NCBI GenBank assembly: GCA_001270045.2
Contig: DF970689.1
Location: 103,605-167,604 of the forward strand
Origin: Bacteroidales bacterium 6E
GTDB taxonomy: Bacteria; Bacteroidota; Bacteroidia; Bacteroidales; Prolixibacteraceae
Length of the DNA stretch: 64,000 nt
Direction: 5' to 3'
Of the stretch, positions 36,519 to 44,853 are shown in pieces. Below the pieces are notes generated by a model. That model did no database searches and was not told the DNA's origin. It saw nothing but the letters and a program-made list of their open reading frames with translations. The position numbers and the translations under genes are program-made. Each line of letters begins with the position of its first letter. The stretch's first letter is position 1.

Positions 36519-37235
36519 TCAGAAAGCGATACCCAATGAGACTGAAGCCCTTAGTCCCGGAAAAATAAAAGGAAGCTTCGATGTAAGATTGTCTTTGTTT
36601 ACCTCATTTTTTAATCGTTTCTCGAAATAGGGTATATCTTCAAATACCTCCGATACATCATCAACTATCTCATTATAGTTGAAGTTCTGCTGATCGTTGG
36701 TGTAGACCAGTTTTATATTGTTTTTGTCGATTCCGGCCCCAAAAAAGCTTATGTCCAATGAAAAAGATTCATTGAAAATAAAATGGTAACCCAATTGAAA
36801 ACCGGTTCCAAAGTTATTGACAGAGCCATCGACATGAAAGGTTTTGTCCTGGATGATATCAGTGTATTCAGCCCTGATCCCGTAATACCGTAAATAAGGT
36901 CCAAGGTAAAATCCCTTCAATCCTTGTTTGGAGGTATAAAACCGGTATTCGATCGACATCTGGACGCTTCCTTTCGAACCAACATAGTCATATTCGGAAG
37001 GGGTAATCGTCTTTTCTGATATAACGGGGCTTAACACAGGCATAAAATACCCCATTTTAAACTGTACCGATTGGTTTTCGGTGGTCATCCTTTCGAACCC
37101 AAGATTAAAATCGCCCAAAAGGTATCCGGTTATACCTGTTTTGATGATGTTATCCTGCCCGTTTGAGGCAAATGTGGATATGATTATGAGGGAATTAAGT
37201 GCCCAAAACCGGAAAAAGAGAGTTAATTTTTTCAT
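36519..37235 (-). CDS. Predicted small outer-membrane beta-barrel protein
   Basis: A 238-residue protein of unknown function. It has a signal peptide (about residues 1-26, ending FASNGQ) and alternating hydrophobic strands such as GYLLGDFNLGFERM, QMSIEYRFYT and GTGFQLGYHFIFNESFSLDISFFG. The chain ends LRASVSLGIAF with a C-terminal Phe, as expected for an outer-membrane barrel of 8-10 strands. An acidic and basic loop around residues 185-215 is probably exposed. It is transcribed alone. I recognise no named family beyond general similarity to DUF3575-like proteins. Confidence 0.7.
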   Translation of the reverse strand: MKKLTLFFRFWALNSLIIISTFASNGQDNIIKTGITGYLLGDFNLGFERMTTENQSVQFKMGYFMPVLSPVISEKTITPSEYDYVGSKGSVQMSIEYRFYTSKQGLKGFYLGPYLRYYGIRAEYTDIIQDKTFHVDGSVNNFGTGFQLGYHFIFNESFSLDISFFGAGIDKNNIKLVYTNDQQNFNYNEIVDDVSEVFEDIPYFEKRLKNEVNKDNLTSKLPFIFPGLRASVSLGIAF

Positions 37236-37447
37236 TAGAAGACCTTTTTGGGGTAATTTACGAAGTAAAAATTAAAAATATACAGGCTAAGTACCATTAT
37301 ATTTAGATTTTTACGTATTATTGTACCCGAATTGAGCATTGATAGCAGCGTTTTTTTTAAAGCTTTTTTTTCTTCCTGGTTAAAAAGAATCAAAGAAACT
37401 TCTGATCTTCATCCTCAAACCAAAGTTATTTATCAATTATTAATTAA

Positions 37448-37885
37448 ATGAACATTTACATTTCAAATTTAAGTTTCGATGTCAATGACAGCGATTTAAG
37501 AGAGTTATTTGAAGAATACGGAGCCGTTTCTTCTGCAAAAGTTATTAATGACAAGTTTTCAGGAAAATCGAGAGGTTTCGGTTTTGTTGAAATGGACAAC
37601 GATGAAGAAGGTCAGCGCGCAATTGAAGAATTGAATCAGGCTGAATACGATGGAAAAGTAATCAATGTTTCTGTAGCAAAACCTCGTGAAGAACGTCCCG
37701 AAAGGAAAAGAACCTTCGGTGGCGGTGGTGGCGGCGGCAGCCGTGGTGGTTTTGGTGGCGGCGGTAGCCGTGGTGGCTTCGGCGGCGGCGGTGGAAACCG
37801 TGGAGGCGGAGATCGCGGACATAGCGGTGGATTCCGTGGTGGTGACCGTGGTGGTGACCGTGGCGGATACAACAACCGTTATTAA
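37448..37885 (+). CDS. RRM RNA-binding protein with Gly/Arg-rich tail
   Basis: A 145-residue protein with one RNA-recognition motif (residues 1-78). RNP2 is IYISNLSF (3-10) and RNP1 is KSRGFGFVEM (40-49), with the aromatic residues that stack on RNA bases present. The tail (about 93-145) is a repeat of RGG and GGGGGSRGGF, which commonly promotes RNA binding and condensation. Such small RRM proteins are frequent in Bacteroidota and cyanobacteria, often cold-induced, and may act as RNA chaperones in a phylum with few CspA or Hfq homologues. The 212-bp gap upstream is AT-rich and may encode a long leader. I see no clear promoter in it. Confidence 0.95.
   Translation: MNIYISNLSFDVNDSDLRELFEEYGAVSSAKVINDKFSGKSRGFGFVEMDNDEEGQRAIEELNQAEYDGKVINVSVAKPREERPERKRTFGGGGGGGSRGGFGGGGSRGGFGGGGGNRGGGDRGHSGGFRGGDRGGDRGGYNNRY
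37719..37878 (+). repeat. Low-complexity GGT/GGC repeat encoding the RGG tail
   Basis: Glycine and arginine codons (GGTGGCGGTGGT, CGTGGTGGT) repeat irregularly. Slippage here could change the tail length without a frameshift only in steps of three. Confidence 0.85.
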
Positions 37886-37927
37886 TTCTGAATGCAAATT
37901 GCCGGTTTACCGGCTGTTGAAAATATG

Positions 37928-37951
37928 AAGGGGGCTTTTGCCCCCTTTTTT
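37928..37951 (+). terminator. Terminator after the RRM gene
   Basis: AAGGGGGC (37928-37935) and GCCCCCTT (37940-37947) pair around TTTT and are followed by four further T. It also borders the convergent ThuA gene. Confidence 0.9.
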
Positions 37952-37960
37952 CATTTCATC

Positions 37961-38713
37961 TCAATGTCTTTTTCCAGCCCAGTTGATGGCTTTCGTATAA
38001 TGTTCAACAAGTACCGGATCCTTGAATGCTTCATGGGGATGGCCAAATCCTGTGTAAAAAGCCCTGGAACCCTCATACTCGTGCCACCATACCAGGGGAT
38101 GGTCACCCATTCTCCAGTCATCATTGTCAAATTGTGAAATAGACGATTCGTCGAGTGTCATCAGTACATTGACCCTGTTTCTGGGATTTTCCCGGAAGGT
38201 ATACCATTCATCGGTTACCTCATAAAATTCCATTCCCTTGAATGGTTCCATGGCCGGATGATCGGTATTTTCGATCAAGACCCTTCCTTTCTGTGTAGGG
38301 GGATGTACCTTGAAATGAGCTCCGTTTAACTCACCATAAAACCTCCAGTCGTATTCAAAGTCTGCTGACGAATGGATTCCGACAAATCCCTTTCCGCTCC
38401 GGATATACCTTTCAAAAGCAGCCTGTTGATCTTCGTTCAAACCATCTCCCGAAGGGTTAAGAAAAACGACAACATCATATGTCTGAAGTTGCTGCGCCGT
38501 AAAATGTGTTGAATCCTCGGTAAAAGTCACATTCCAGTTGTCCCTGTCAGACTGTTCCCTTAACATGGAAATCCCCGATTCAATGGATTCGTGCCTGTAG
38601 CCGTTGGTTTTGCTGAAAACCAGGATCTCGAGCTTTTTGTCAGTTGCAGAATCCCTGCAGGATAGGGTTGTCATCATTATCAATAACACTAAAAATGTTT
38701 TCATATGTTTCAT
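37961..38713 (-). CDS. ThuA-like domain lipoprotein
   Basis: A 250-residue protein of the ThuA-like (glutamine amidotransferase-fold) family. The lipoprotein signal peptide ends MTTLSC (ATG 38713, or 38704 for MKTFLVL). The domain starts KKLEILVFSKTNGYRHESIE. Conserved sequence includes YDVVVFLNPSGDGLNEDQQAAFERYI, GKGFVGIHSSADFEYDW and PLVWWHEYEGSRAFYTGFGH. ThuA-type domains occur in trehalose/disaccharide metabolism and in many secreted Bacteroidota proteins, where their reaction is unproven. It follows the ThrRS editing-domain gene by 9 bp on the same strand, so the two are probably co-transcribed. I cannot explain why they would be paired. Confidence 0.85.
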   Translation of the reverse strand: MKHMKTFLVLLIMMTTLSCRDSATDKKLEILVFSKTNGYRHESIESGISMLREQSDRDNWNVTFTEDSTHFTAQQLQTYDVVVFLNPSGDGLNEDQQAAFERYIRSGKGFVGIHSSADFEYDWRFYGELNGAHFKVHPPTQKGRVLIENTDHPAMEPFKGMEFYEVTDEWYTFRENPRNRVNVLMTLDESSISQFDNDDWRMGDHPLVWWHEYEGSRAFYTGFGHPHEAFKDPVLVEHYTKAINWAGKRH

Positions 38714-38722
38714 AAATGGTTA

Positions 38723-39136
38723 TTATAATTCTGTCCAGATTCGTGCAAGAGAAAAACCGGGAGCCTTTATGTCAAGATTCAGGAAGTACCCGAAAGGTGT
38801 CTGGGCTGTTTCAAAACTTGCGTTTTTCAACCGGGCCTCTGCCAGGTCAAACAATTCCTTGGTAAAACCAGCTTTGGCCTTCGAGGCTGAAAGGTGGGCA
38901 AATGAATGAAGGATGACCTTATTGCAATTGTTTTTGCGGCAGACCCATTTCAGGTGGTTGACCAGCTTCTTTTCACGACTGCCAACATCATATGACTCAT
39001 CGGCTTCCTCAACCTGGATAAATGCCAGGATGGCATTTTCAAATAGCGCCCCTTGGGTAACCAACTCTGCTGATTCGAGGTTTTTCTCCGCAGGTTCATA
39101 ACCAAATTGGGTAACAAACATGGTCAGGACTTTCAT
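38723..39136 (-). CDS. Stand-alone ThrRS editing-domain homologue (archaeal type)
   Basis: A 137-residue cytoplasmic protein that resembles the N-terminal editing domain of archaeal threonyl-tRNA synthetase, a D-aminoacyl-tRNA deacylase (DTD)-like fold. Support comes from the start MKVLTMFVTQFGYEPAEKN, the central VILHSFAHLSASKA and the C-terminal TPFGYFLNLDIKA. No synthetase body is attached. In archaeal enzymes, as I recall them, the last motif carries PFGWYK or PFGYYK with a functional lysine and is followed by a GHPL segment. Here they read PFGYFL and APGFSL, so the usual editing chemistry may be lost or changed. The family call is from motif memory, not alignment. Confidence 0.72.
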   Translation of the reverse strand: MKVLTMFVTQFGYEPAEKNLESAELVTQGALFENAILAFIQVEEADESYDVGSREKKLVNHLKWVCRKNNCNKVILHSFAHLSASKAKAGFTKELFDLAEARLKNASFETAQTPFGYFLNLDIKAPGFSLARIWTEL

Positions 39137-39269
39137 ATTTTAACAATCATATCGTTTACAAACCGTTAAATATACCAAAGTCATTTGAAAACAGGTTGGT
39201 GAGACAGGCTGAAAGCCGATGCTTATGATCGAATTTTGCAAACAGGAAGTACAACTCCAACATAAATCT

Positions 39270-39277
39270 TAAATTTG
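39270..39277 (+). promoter_or_regulatory. Candidate -7 element for the protease-importer cluster
   Basis: TAAATTTG fits TAnnTTTG and lies 23 bp before ATG 39293. TTTG at 39235-39238 is 31 bp upstream, too far for a normal -33 element. Confidence 0.35.
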
Positions 39278-39292
39278 AACTTTTAAAACCAT

Positions 39293-41485
39293 ATGAACCG
39301 CTACTTGTTTCTGGTCATCACAATTTTGCTGTTGTCAGTCCTCGATAGCTATGCACAGTTATCTGAAGGTGGAAAACCACGCAATGCCATCATGTTGAAA
39401 AGTGCTTTGGCGTCTGTCATGGTAATGCCAGAGGTCAACAATGAACAATTACGTTGGGAAGCACAAAAAGAACAGGAATCGAACTTACTGAAACCATTTA
39501 GGTTTGCCCATGGTTTTGATGTTGACTTCAGTCCTGCAAATTCGGGATCCTGGTATCAGTCTGAAGACGGATGGTGGATCTGGAAACTGCATATCGTTTC
39601 GAAGGATGCCTATTCTCTGAACTTGATTTTTAGGGAAGTAAAATCGGGATTGCACGGCAGGTTATTTATATATACCCCAGATCAGGGTTCCATACTGGGT
39701 GCCTTTACTGCTGCGACCATTCCACCTGAAAATATACTTGCGATTTCACCACTGCCAGGCGATGAAATTATCGTGCAATACGAAACACCTGCATATCATG
39801 CTGATATTAAGCCATTTGTAATAAGTCAGGTAAACCATGACTTTATAGGGATATTGAAAGTGTTTGACGAAAGAAGACCCCTCGACAAGACAGCAGGGCC
39901 CTGTATTCCGGATGTTGCCTGTGAAATAGGGGATCCCTGGCGAGAGGTCCAAAACAGCACCATGCGTATCATGATCGAAGGCAAAGAGTATTGTACAGGT
40001 ACCCTTGTAAACAACACCCGGCAGAATGCCAGGCCTTTTATTCTCACGGCCAACCATTGCATCAGCACCCGTGACAAGGCTCTCAGCAGCCTCTTTCTTT
40101 TTAATTATGAGAGCCCTTATTGTGGAAGTCTCGACGGAGATGTCTCCAATTCATTGTCAGGAAGCAGACTGCGCGCAACTCACGACAGTCTGGATTTCTC
40201 ACTGGTTGAGCTGACAGTTGCCCCGCCTCCTTCCTTCAGGCCCTATTTTGCAGGCTGGAGCCGGAGCAGGGTGGCGCGCGACAGCGTGGCCATCATTCAC
40301 CATTCACAAGCCGATATCAAGAAAATATCGGTAGATCTGAATGCACCGCAGATGTCAAATTTTGGCTCGTCGCAGGGCTATACCCCAATGGGATTCTGGA
40401 AGATCAGCCGTTGGGAATACGGAGCCACGGAGGTTGGTGCTTCAGGTGGGGGATTGTTCAATACCTCAGGTCAGGTTATTGGAAGTTTGGTAGGAGGATC
40501 CTCCCGTTGCGGATTTCCGAATGATGACTATTTTGCACGTATTGACATGGCATGGGATAACAGGCCCGATTCGGCCAGTCAGCTGAAATACTGGTTAGAC
40601 CCGGCCAAAACCGGGACAACCAGCATCGATGGCCAGCTCTTTTATGAAGGCGAAAAACTCTGCAAATCATATACACATCTTTCAGATGGCGATGATCACG
40701 AAATCCTGAAACTCACCACGGGAACGGGAACATTTGCAGGATATTGGACAGGTACCAACAATCAGGATATCATTGAAATCGGGGAGAAATTTTCGATTCC
40801 CGGAAATGAGGTCCTGCAGGGCGTTTCATTGGGTGTGGGGTTAAGAAAGATGATCAGCCAGCAATCGGAAAGCCGGATTAGGGTCAATGTATACAATATG
40901 AGGGGAAGCCTGATGGAAATTATCCATACCCAGGTTGTGCCTGTAAAGGAATTGGTGCCCGGTGCCATGAATCTGGTAGCATTCAACGAATTGGTTCAGC
41001 CTGCAGATAGTTTTTTGGTAGCCCTTAATCTTGAAGGAATGCTGCAAGGTGACAGCATCGCTCTATATCAGGCGGTCAGGGATGACGGGAAAAATTCAAC
41101 TATGTTTGTCAGGAAAGGTAATCTCTGGTCGGAATTCAGGACCAGCAACACTGCCGGGTATGGAGGATCACTTGTTGTTGAACTGGTAGCCTGTAATGTT
41201 TCATCGTTGATCAATGACTCGACAATTGTTAAGAATCCTGTTGAAATCAAGGCGTATCCAAATCCGACTACCGGCCTTTTCGAAATCTCCTCCAGCAGAA
41301 ACCTGTCGGATAACCTTATAACCGTCTACGACATCCTGGGTAGATCACTGCCATTTCACACAAACAGGCTTACGCCCCGAAAACTGGTCGTCAATATCAA
41401 GGGACATCCCCCGGGAATATATATGGTCAGGGTTCAGGACCAGGGCTACGTATGGTCTGCAAAAATAAAGCTGGAGGATGAGTAA
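39293..41485 (+). CDS. Secreted trypsin-like (lysyl endopeptidase-like) protease with T9SS sorting domain
   Basis: A 730-residue S1-fold serine protease with a signal peptide (about residues 1-21, ending SYAQ) and a pro-region to about residue 195. The protease domain begins near CIPDVACEIGDPW. The triad is readable: His255 in LTANHC, Asp301 in SLDFSLVEL and Ser384 in VGASGGGLFN. Extra cysteines resemble those of lysyl endopeptidases. A beta-sandwich follows from about residue 465, and the last 75 residues (IKAYPNPTTGLFEISS, GIYMVRVQDQGY) form a type A T9SS sorting signal, so it is exported and attached or released at the surface. Its TAA overlaps the next start in ATGAGTAA, coupling it to an ABC importer. 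The cleavage specificity is inferred only from resemblance. Confidence 0.92.
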   Translation: MNRYLFLVITILLLSVLDSYAQLSEGGKPRNAIMLKSALASVMVMPEVNNEQLRWEAQKEQESNLLKPFRFAHGFDVDFSPANSGSWYQSEDGWWIWKLHIVSKDAYSLNLIFREVKSGLHGRLFIYTPDQGSILGAFTAATIPPENILAISPLPGDEIIVQYETPAYHADIKPFVISQVNHDFIGILKVFDERRPLDKTAGPCIPDVACEIGDPWREVQNSTMRIMIEGKEYCTGTLVNNTRQNARPFILTANHCISTRDKALSSLFLFNYESPYCGSLDGDVSNSLSGSRLRATHDSLDFSLVELTVAPPPSFRPYFAGWSRSRVARDSVAIIHHSQADIKKISVDLNAPQMSNFGSSQGYTPMGFWKISRWEYGATEVGASGGGLFNTSGQVIGSLVGGSSRCGFPNDDYFARIDMAWDNRPDSASQLKYWLDPAKTGTTSIDGQLFYEGEKLCKSYTHLSDGDDHEILKLTTGTGTFAGYWTGTNNQDIIEIGEKFSIPGNEVLQGVSLGVGLRKMISQQSESRIRVNVYNMRGSLMEIIHTQVVPVKELVPGAMNLVAFNELVQPADSFLVALNLEGMLQGDSIALYQAVRDDGKNSTMFVRKGNLWSEFRTSNTAGYGGSLVVELVACNVSSLINDSTIVKNPVEIKAYPNPTTGLFEISSSRNLSDNLITVYDILGRSLPFHTNRLTPRKLVVNIKGHPPGIYMVRVQDQGYVWSAKIKLEDE

Positions 41486-42650
41486 CAACTTGCATCGTAT
41501 ACAATTTTTCCTTGTTGTTACCATTTGGGTATTATTTCAGGGCTGCAACCAAAATAATGAAAGGAAAGTGGTTCCACTCCTGAATGATTATGCCGGAGGA
41601 TTCGAAATCCACAAAGGAGATGGATTTACGAGGCTTACAGTAAAAAATCCATGGGAACAGGCACGCAATGTCAGTGTCGATTATTATTTGGTAGACAAGA
41701 ATTCAATCGTGCCTGAATCCCTGAGTGGAAAGACCATCATCAGGACACCTGTTGAGAAGATTATATGTATGTCGACAACTCATCTTGCATATTTGGATCA
41801 GCTGGGACAACTCGAAAAGATAACAGGAATTTCGGGTAGCCAGTATGTATCCCACCCTGAGGTGCGTGATAGAATAACCTCCGGAGAAATAAAGGATGTC
41901 GGGTATGGGCAAAATATCAACTACGAAGAGATCATCCGGCAGAATCCGGATTTGGTCATGATGTATGGTGTAGACAGTGAAATTACCGCTATCATCCAAA
42001 AATTCAAGGATCTGGGAATCCCCGCCATCCTGAATGCGGAATATCTGGAACCTTCCCCGTTGGGTAAGGCAGAGTGGATCCGTTTCATCGGCGCTTTTTT
42101 CGGGCAAACAAAACAGGCCGATTCCATTTTTAAAGGCATAGAAGCCCGATACAACCAAATGGCTGTTCAAGTGGCAGGAGTTTCACCCAAACCCTCGGTC
42201 ATGGTAGGCTTGCCTTATCGTGATGCCTGGTGGGTGCCGGGAGGTGAATCCTATCTTGCACATCTCATTACGGATGCGGGAGGCAACTATTTAGGTAAAG
42301 AGAATTCATCCCACGAAAGTTATGTCGTTTCTTTTGAGGAGGCTCTGCTTTGGGCATCCAGGGCTGATGTCTGGATCAACACTGGAACTGCTTTTTATCG
42401 GGAGGATATTCTGGCTGCCGATCCCAGATTTGAAAATTTCGGTGTTTTTAAAAAAGGACAAATTTACAATAACAACCGACGGACTTCACCGGAGGGGGGA
42501 AACGATTTCTGGGAAAGCGGATCGGTTGCTCCCGATGCGATACTGGCTGACCTGATCCGGATTTTCCACCCTTCACTATTAGGCACAGACACACTCATTT
42601 ATTATCGCGAAGTTGGTTATAAAAAAAAATCAGGAAATGGGATGGAGTAA
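41478..42650 (+). CDS. ABC importer substrate-binding lipoprotein (iron-siderophore/haem/cobalamin type)
   Basis: A 390-residue TroA-like (PF01497-type) binding protein. The signal peptide ends LFQGC with lipidated Cys. The motifs KIICMSTTHLAYLDQLGQL, EIIRQNPDLVMMYG, WIRFIGAFFG and YNNNRRTSPEGGNDFWESGS are typical of the BtuF/FepB family, which delivers iron chelates, haem or vitamin B12 to a FecCD permease. The residues do not tell which ligand. It overlaps the protease gene by 8 bp (ATGAGTAA) and the permease gene by 14 bp, so the set is translationally coupled. Confidence 0.92.
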   Translation: MSNNLHRIQFFLVVTIWVLFQGCNQNNERKVVPLLNDYAGGFEIHKGDGFTRLTVKNPWEQARNVSVDYYLVDKNSIVPESLSGKTIIRTPVEKIICMSTTHLAYLDQLGQLEKITGISGSQYVSHPEVRDRITSGEIKDVGYGQNINYEEIIRQNPDLVMMYGVDSEITAIIQKFKDLGIPAILNAEYLEPSPLGKAEWIRFIGAFFGQTKQADSIFKGIEARYNQMAVQVAGVSPKPSVMVGLPYRDAWWVPGGESYLAHLITDAGGNYLGKENSSHESYVVSFEEALLWASRADVWINTGTAFYREDILAADPRFENFGVFKKGQIYNNNRRTSPEGGNDFWESGSVAPDAILADLIRIFHPSLLGTDTLIYYREVGYKKKSGNGME

Positions 42651-43695
42651 ATACATTCCAAGGGAAGGAAGAAAGGGGACCAGTCTGCTCTTTACATTAC
42701 TGGGAGCCATGCTCGTGCTTCTTTTTCTGGCCGACATACTGATTGGCTCCGTACTGATACCTCCCGGAGAAGGCATTCGGGCACTTTTGTTCCCATCTCA
42801 AGCGGTTGAAACCACGCGGATCATACTTCTCGACTTCCGGCTTCCAAAGGCAATCACTGCTGTATTGACCGGAATTGCCCTTTCCGTGAGTGGTTTGCAG
42901 ATGCAAACAGTTTTCAGGAATCCCCTGGCCGGCCCCTATGTTTTGGGAATCAGCGCTGGTGCCAGTCTGGGCGTTGCATTTTTTGCCCTTGGATTCTCTT
43001 CTTTCCTCACTTGGGGAACCGTCTCGATGACAGGAACCTGGTCGTTGGCCATGGCAGCCTGGGCCGGGGCATTTCTTGTCATGATACTCGTATTGTTTGT
43101 GTCGGCAAGGGTAAATGATAACATGACCATCCTGATCCTGGGAATACTTTTTTCGAGTGCAGCCACTGCCATCGTCAGCATTATGCAGTATTTCAGCAGT
43201 GAATCAATGCTCAAGTCCTTTATTGTATGGACGATGGGAAGCCTGGGCAGTGTAACCATGAACCAGCTCACCGTTTTGGGCTTGGCTACACTATTGGGTA
43301 TTTTACTGGCTTTATTAAAAATCAAGGACCTGAATGCGTTCCTTTTAGGGGAAACTTATGCACGGTCCCTCGGTGTCAATATAATCAGGAGCAGGTTGTT
43401 TATCTTTTTCAGTGCCAGTCTGCTTGCAGGTACCATAACCGCCTTTTGCGGACCTATCGGTTTTATTGGGATAGCCGTTCCTCACCTGGCACGTGTTTTT
43501 TTCAGGACAGCCAACCATTTGATATTGATTCCCGCAGTCATCCTTACAGGTGCCAACATCATGCTGCTCAGTGATATCATATCCCAGCTTCCGGGTATGC
43601 AGACAACCCTTCCCATCAATTCGGTGACCGCCCTGTTGGGCATTCCTGTTGTCGTATGGATGATACTCAAAAACCGTAAATTTTCGGCGGTATGA
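42637..43695 (+). CDS. FecCD-family ABC importer permease
   Basis: A 352-residue inner-membrane permease with about nine to ten helices. The GLQMQTVFRNPLAGPYVLGISAGASLG segment is diagnostic of the FecCD/BtuC family. GFIGIAVPHLARVFFRTANH is the coupling loop that contacts the ATPase. ATG 42637 (MGWSKYIP) is chosen; a TTG 24 bp upstream is less likely. It starts inside the end of the binding-protein gene and overlaps the ATPase gene by 4 bp (ATGA). A homodimer would form the transport channel. Confidence 0.95.
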   Translation: MGWSKYIPREGRKGTSLLFTLLGAMLVLLFLADILIGSVLIPPGEGIRALLFPSQAVETTRIILLDFRLPKAITAVLTGIALSVSGLQMQTVFRNPLAGPYVLGISAGASLGVAFFALGFSSFLTWGTVSMTGTWSLAMAAWAGAFLVMILVLFVSARVNDNMTILILGILFSSAATAIVSIMQYFSSESMLKSFIVWTMGSLGSVTMNQLTVLGLATLLGILLALLKIKDLNAFLLGETYARSLGVNIIRSRLFIFFSASLLAGTITAFCGPIGFIGIAVPHLARVFFRTANHLILIPAVILTGANIMLLSDIISQLPGMQTTLPINSVTALLGIPVVVWMILKNRKFSAV

Positions 43696-44708
43696 CAATA
43701 CGGGAGGAATCACCGGCAGTCCGGATCACAAATCTGAAGGTAGGGTATGCCTCCCAGCATGGCGATGAAGATTTCTATCGCGAATCCATCGGTTTTTCGG
43801 CCTGTGCCGGAGAAATGGTCGCGCTGATCGGACCAAACGGAATCGGGAAAAGCACCTTGTTACGAACGATGGCAGGATTTCAGCCAGCCTATGCCGGAGA
43901 AATCGTTTATTACGGTAAGCCTTTAACGCATTACACCAACCGGGAGCTATCGACCATGATCAGCTTTGTTTCCACCGAAAGCGTAAATGTTCCCAATATG
44001 CGTGTGGCTGAGTTGGTTGCCTTTGGAAGGTTTCCCTATACCAATTGGCTGGGAAGGCTGACCGCCTCAGATCGCCACATGGTTATGGATGCCTTGGAAA
44101 AGGTTGGTATGCGCTCATTTGCCAAACGCATGGTCACCCAATTGAGCGACGGAGAACGACAAAGGGTTTTGATCGCCAGGGCCCTGACCCAAGACACGCC
44201 CTTTATTTTTCTGGATGAACCTACCGCATTCCTGGATGTAAACAATAAGTACGAGATCTTCCATCTGCTCCATCAGCTGGCACGACAGGAAAACAAGACC
44301 ATCATACTTTCGACCCATGACCTCAACATTGCAATCCGTGAGATGGATAAATTCTGGATCATGCTGGATCGGGAGTCCCTTGAAGGATCACCCGAGGATG
44401 CCGTATTGAATGGCTGGCTCGACCGTTTGTTTGCAGCAGGCAACATTGCATTCGACACGGCAACCGGCGATTTCTATTTTCCCAAACACCACGCAGGCAC
44501 TGCCTCCGTGCAGGGAGATGATCCCTGTTTTTCATGGACCATCAGGGCCTTGGAGAGGCGCGGATATTTTTTCACCACTGGAAAGGATGCCGATCTTCAC
44601 ATTGAAATTGCCAGAAAAAGTCAAAATGAAGGCTGGGTTTGGACCATCTTCTCCAAAGACCGAAGTTGGTCAGTGGAATCCGTATACCAACTGTTTCGGG
44701 AAATATGA
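43692..44708 (+). CDS. ABC importer ATPase with C-terminal extension
   Basis: A 338-residue ATP-binding subunit. Walker A is GPNGIGKST (47-55), the signature is LSDGERQRV, Walker B is FIFLDEPT, and the switch region is STHDLN. It is a FecE/BtuD-like partner of the preceding permease. About 80 residues follow the usual end of the domain (from about residue 258: IAFDTATGDFYFPKHH to SVESVYQLFREI). They contain ALERRGYFFTTGKDADLHIEI, which looks like a small regulatory or ligand-sensing domain; I do not recognise it. Its ATGA start overlap indicates coupling. The ECF sigma gene begins at once downstream. Confidence 0.93.
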   Translation: MTIREESPAVRITNLKVGYASQHGDEDFYRESIGFSACAGEMVALIGPNGIGKSTLLRTMAGFQPAYAGEIVYYGKPLTHYTNRELSTMISFVSTESVNVPNMRVAELVAFGRFPYTNWLGRLTASDRHMVMDALEKVGMRSFAKRMVTQLSDGERQRVLIARALTQDTPFIFLDEPTAFLDVNNKYEIFHLLHQLARQENKTIILSTHDLNIAIREMDKFWIMLDRESLEGSPEDAVLNGWLDRLFAAGNIAFDTATGDFYFPKHHAGTASVQGDDPCFSWTIRALERRGYFFTTGKDADLHIEIARKSQNEGWVWTIFSKDRSWSVESVYQLFREI

Positions 44709-44853
44709 CATGACCTAGGATCCACTCTTCTTTTACCTCCTCTGCATGAAATTTCCCGGAAATTCCGGAACTTCACATAAAATTCAATATTTTTTCTGCT
44801 TGTGTGCAACACACAGAAAAACATGTCGTCATTCATTCAGAAAATCAAAACCA

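Noticed and set aside
37559-37897. Thr/Ala-rich frame antisense to the RRM gene
   Set aside because: It reflects the GGT/GGC repeat on the other strand.
44746-44853. N-terminal extension of the ECF sigma factor from ATG 44746
   Set aside because: The 36 residues (including YFFCLCATHRKTC) do not fit region 1 or 2 of ECF factors, and the TTG start gives a normal length.
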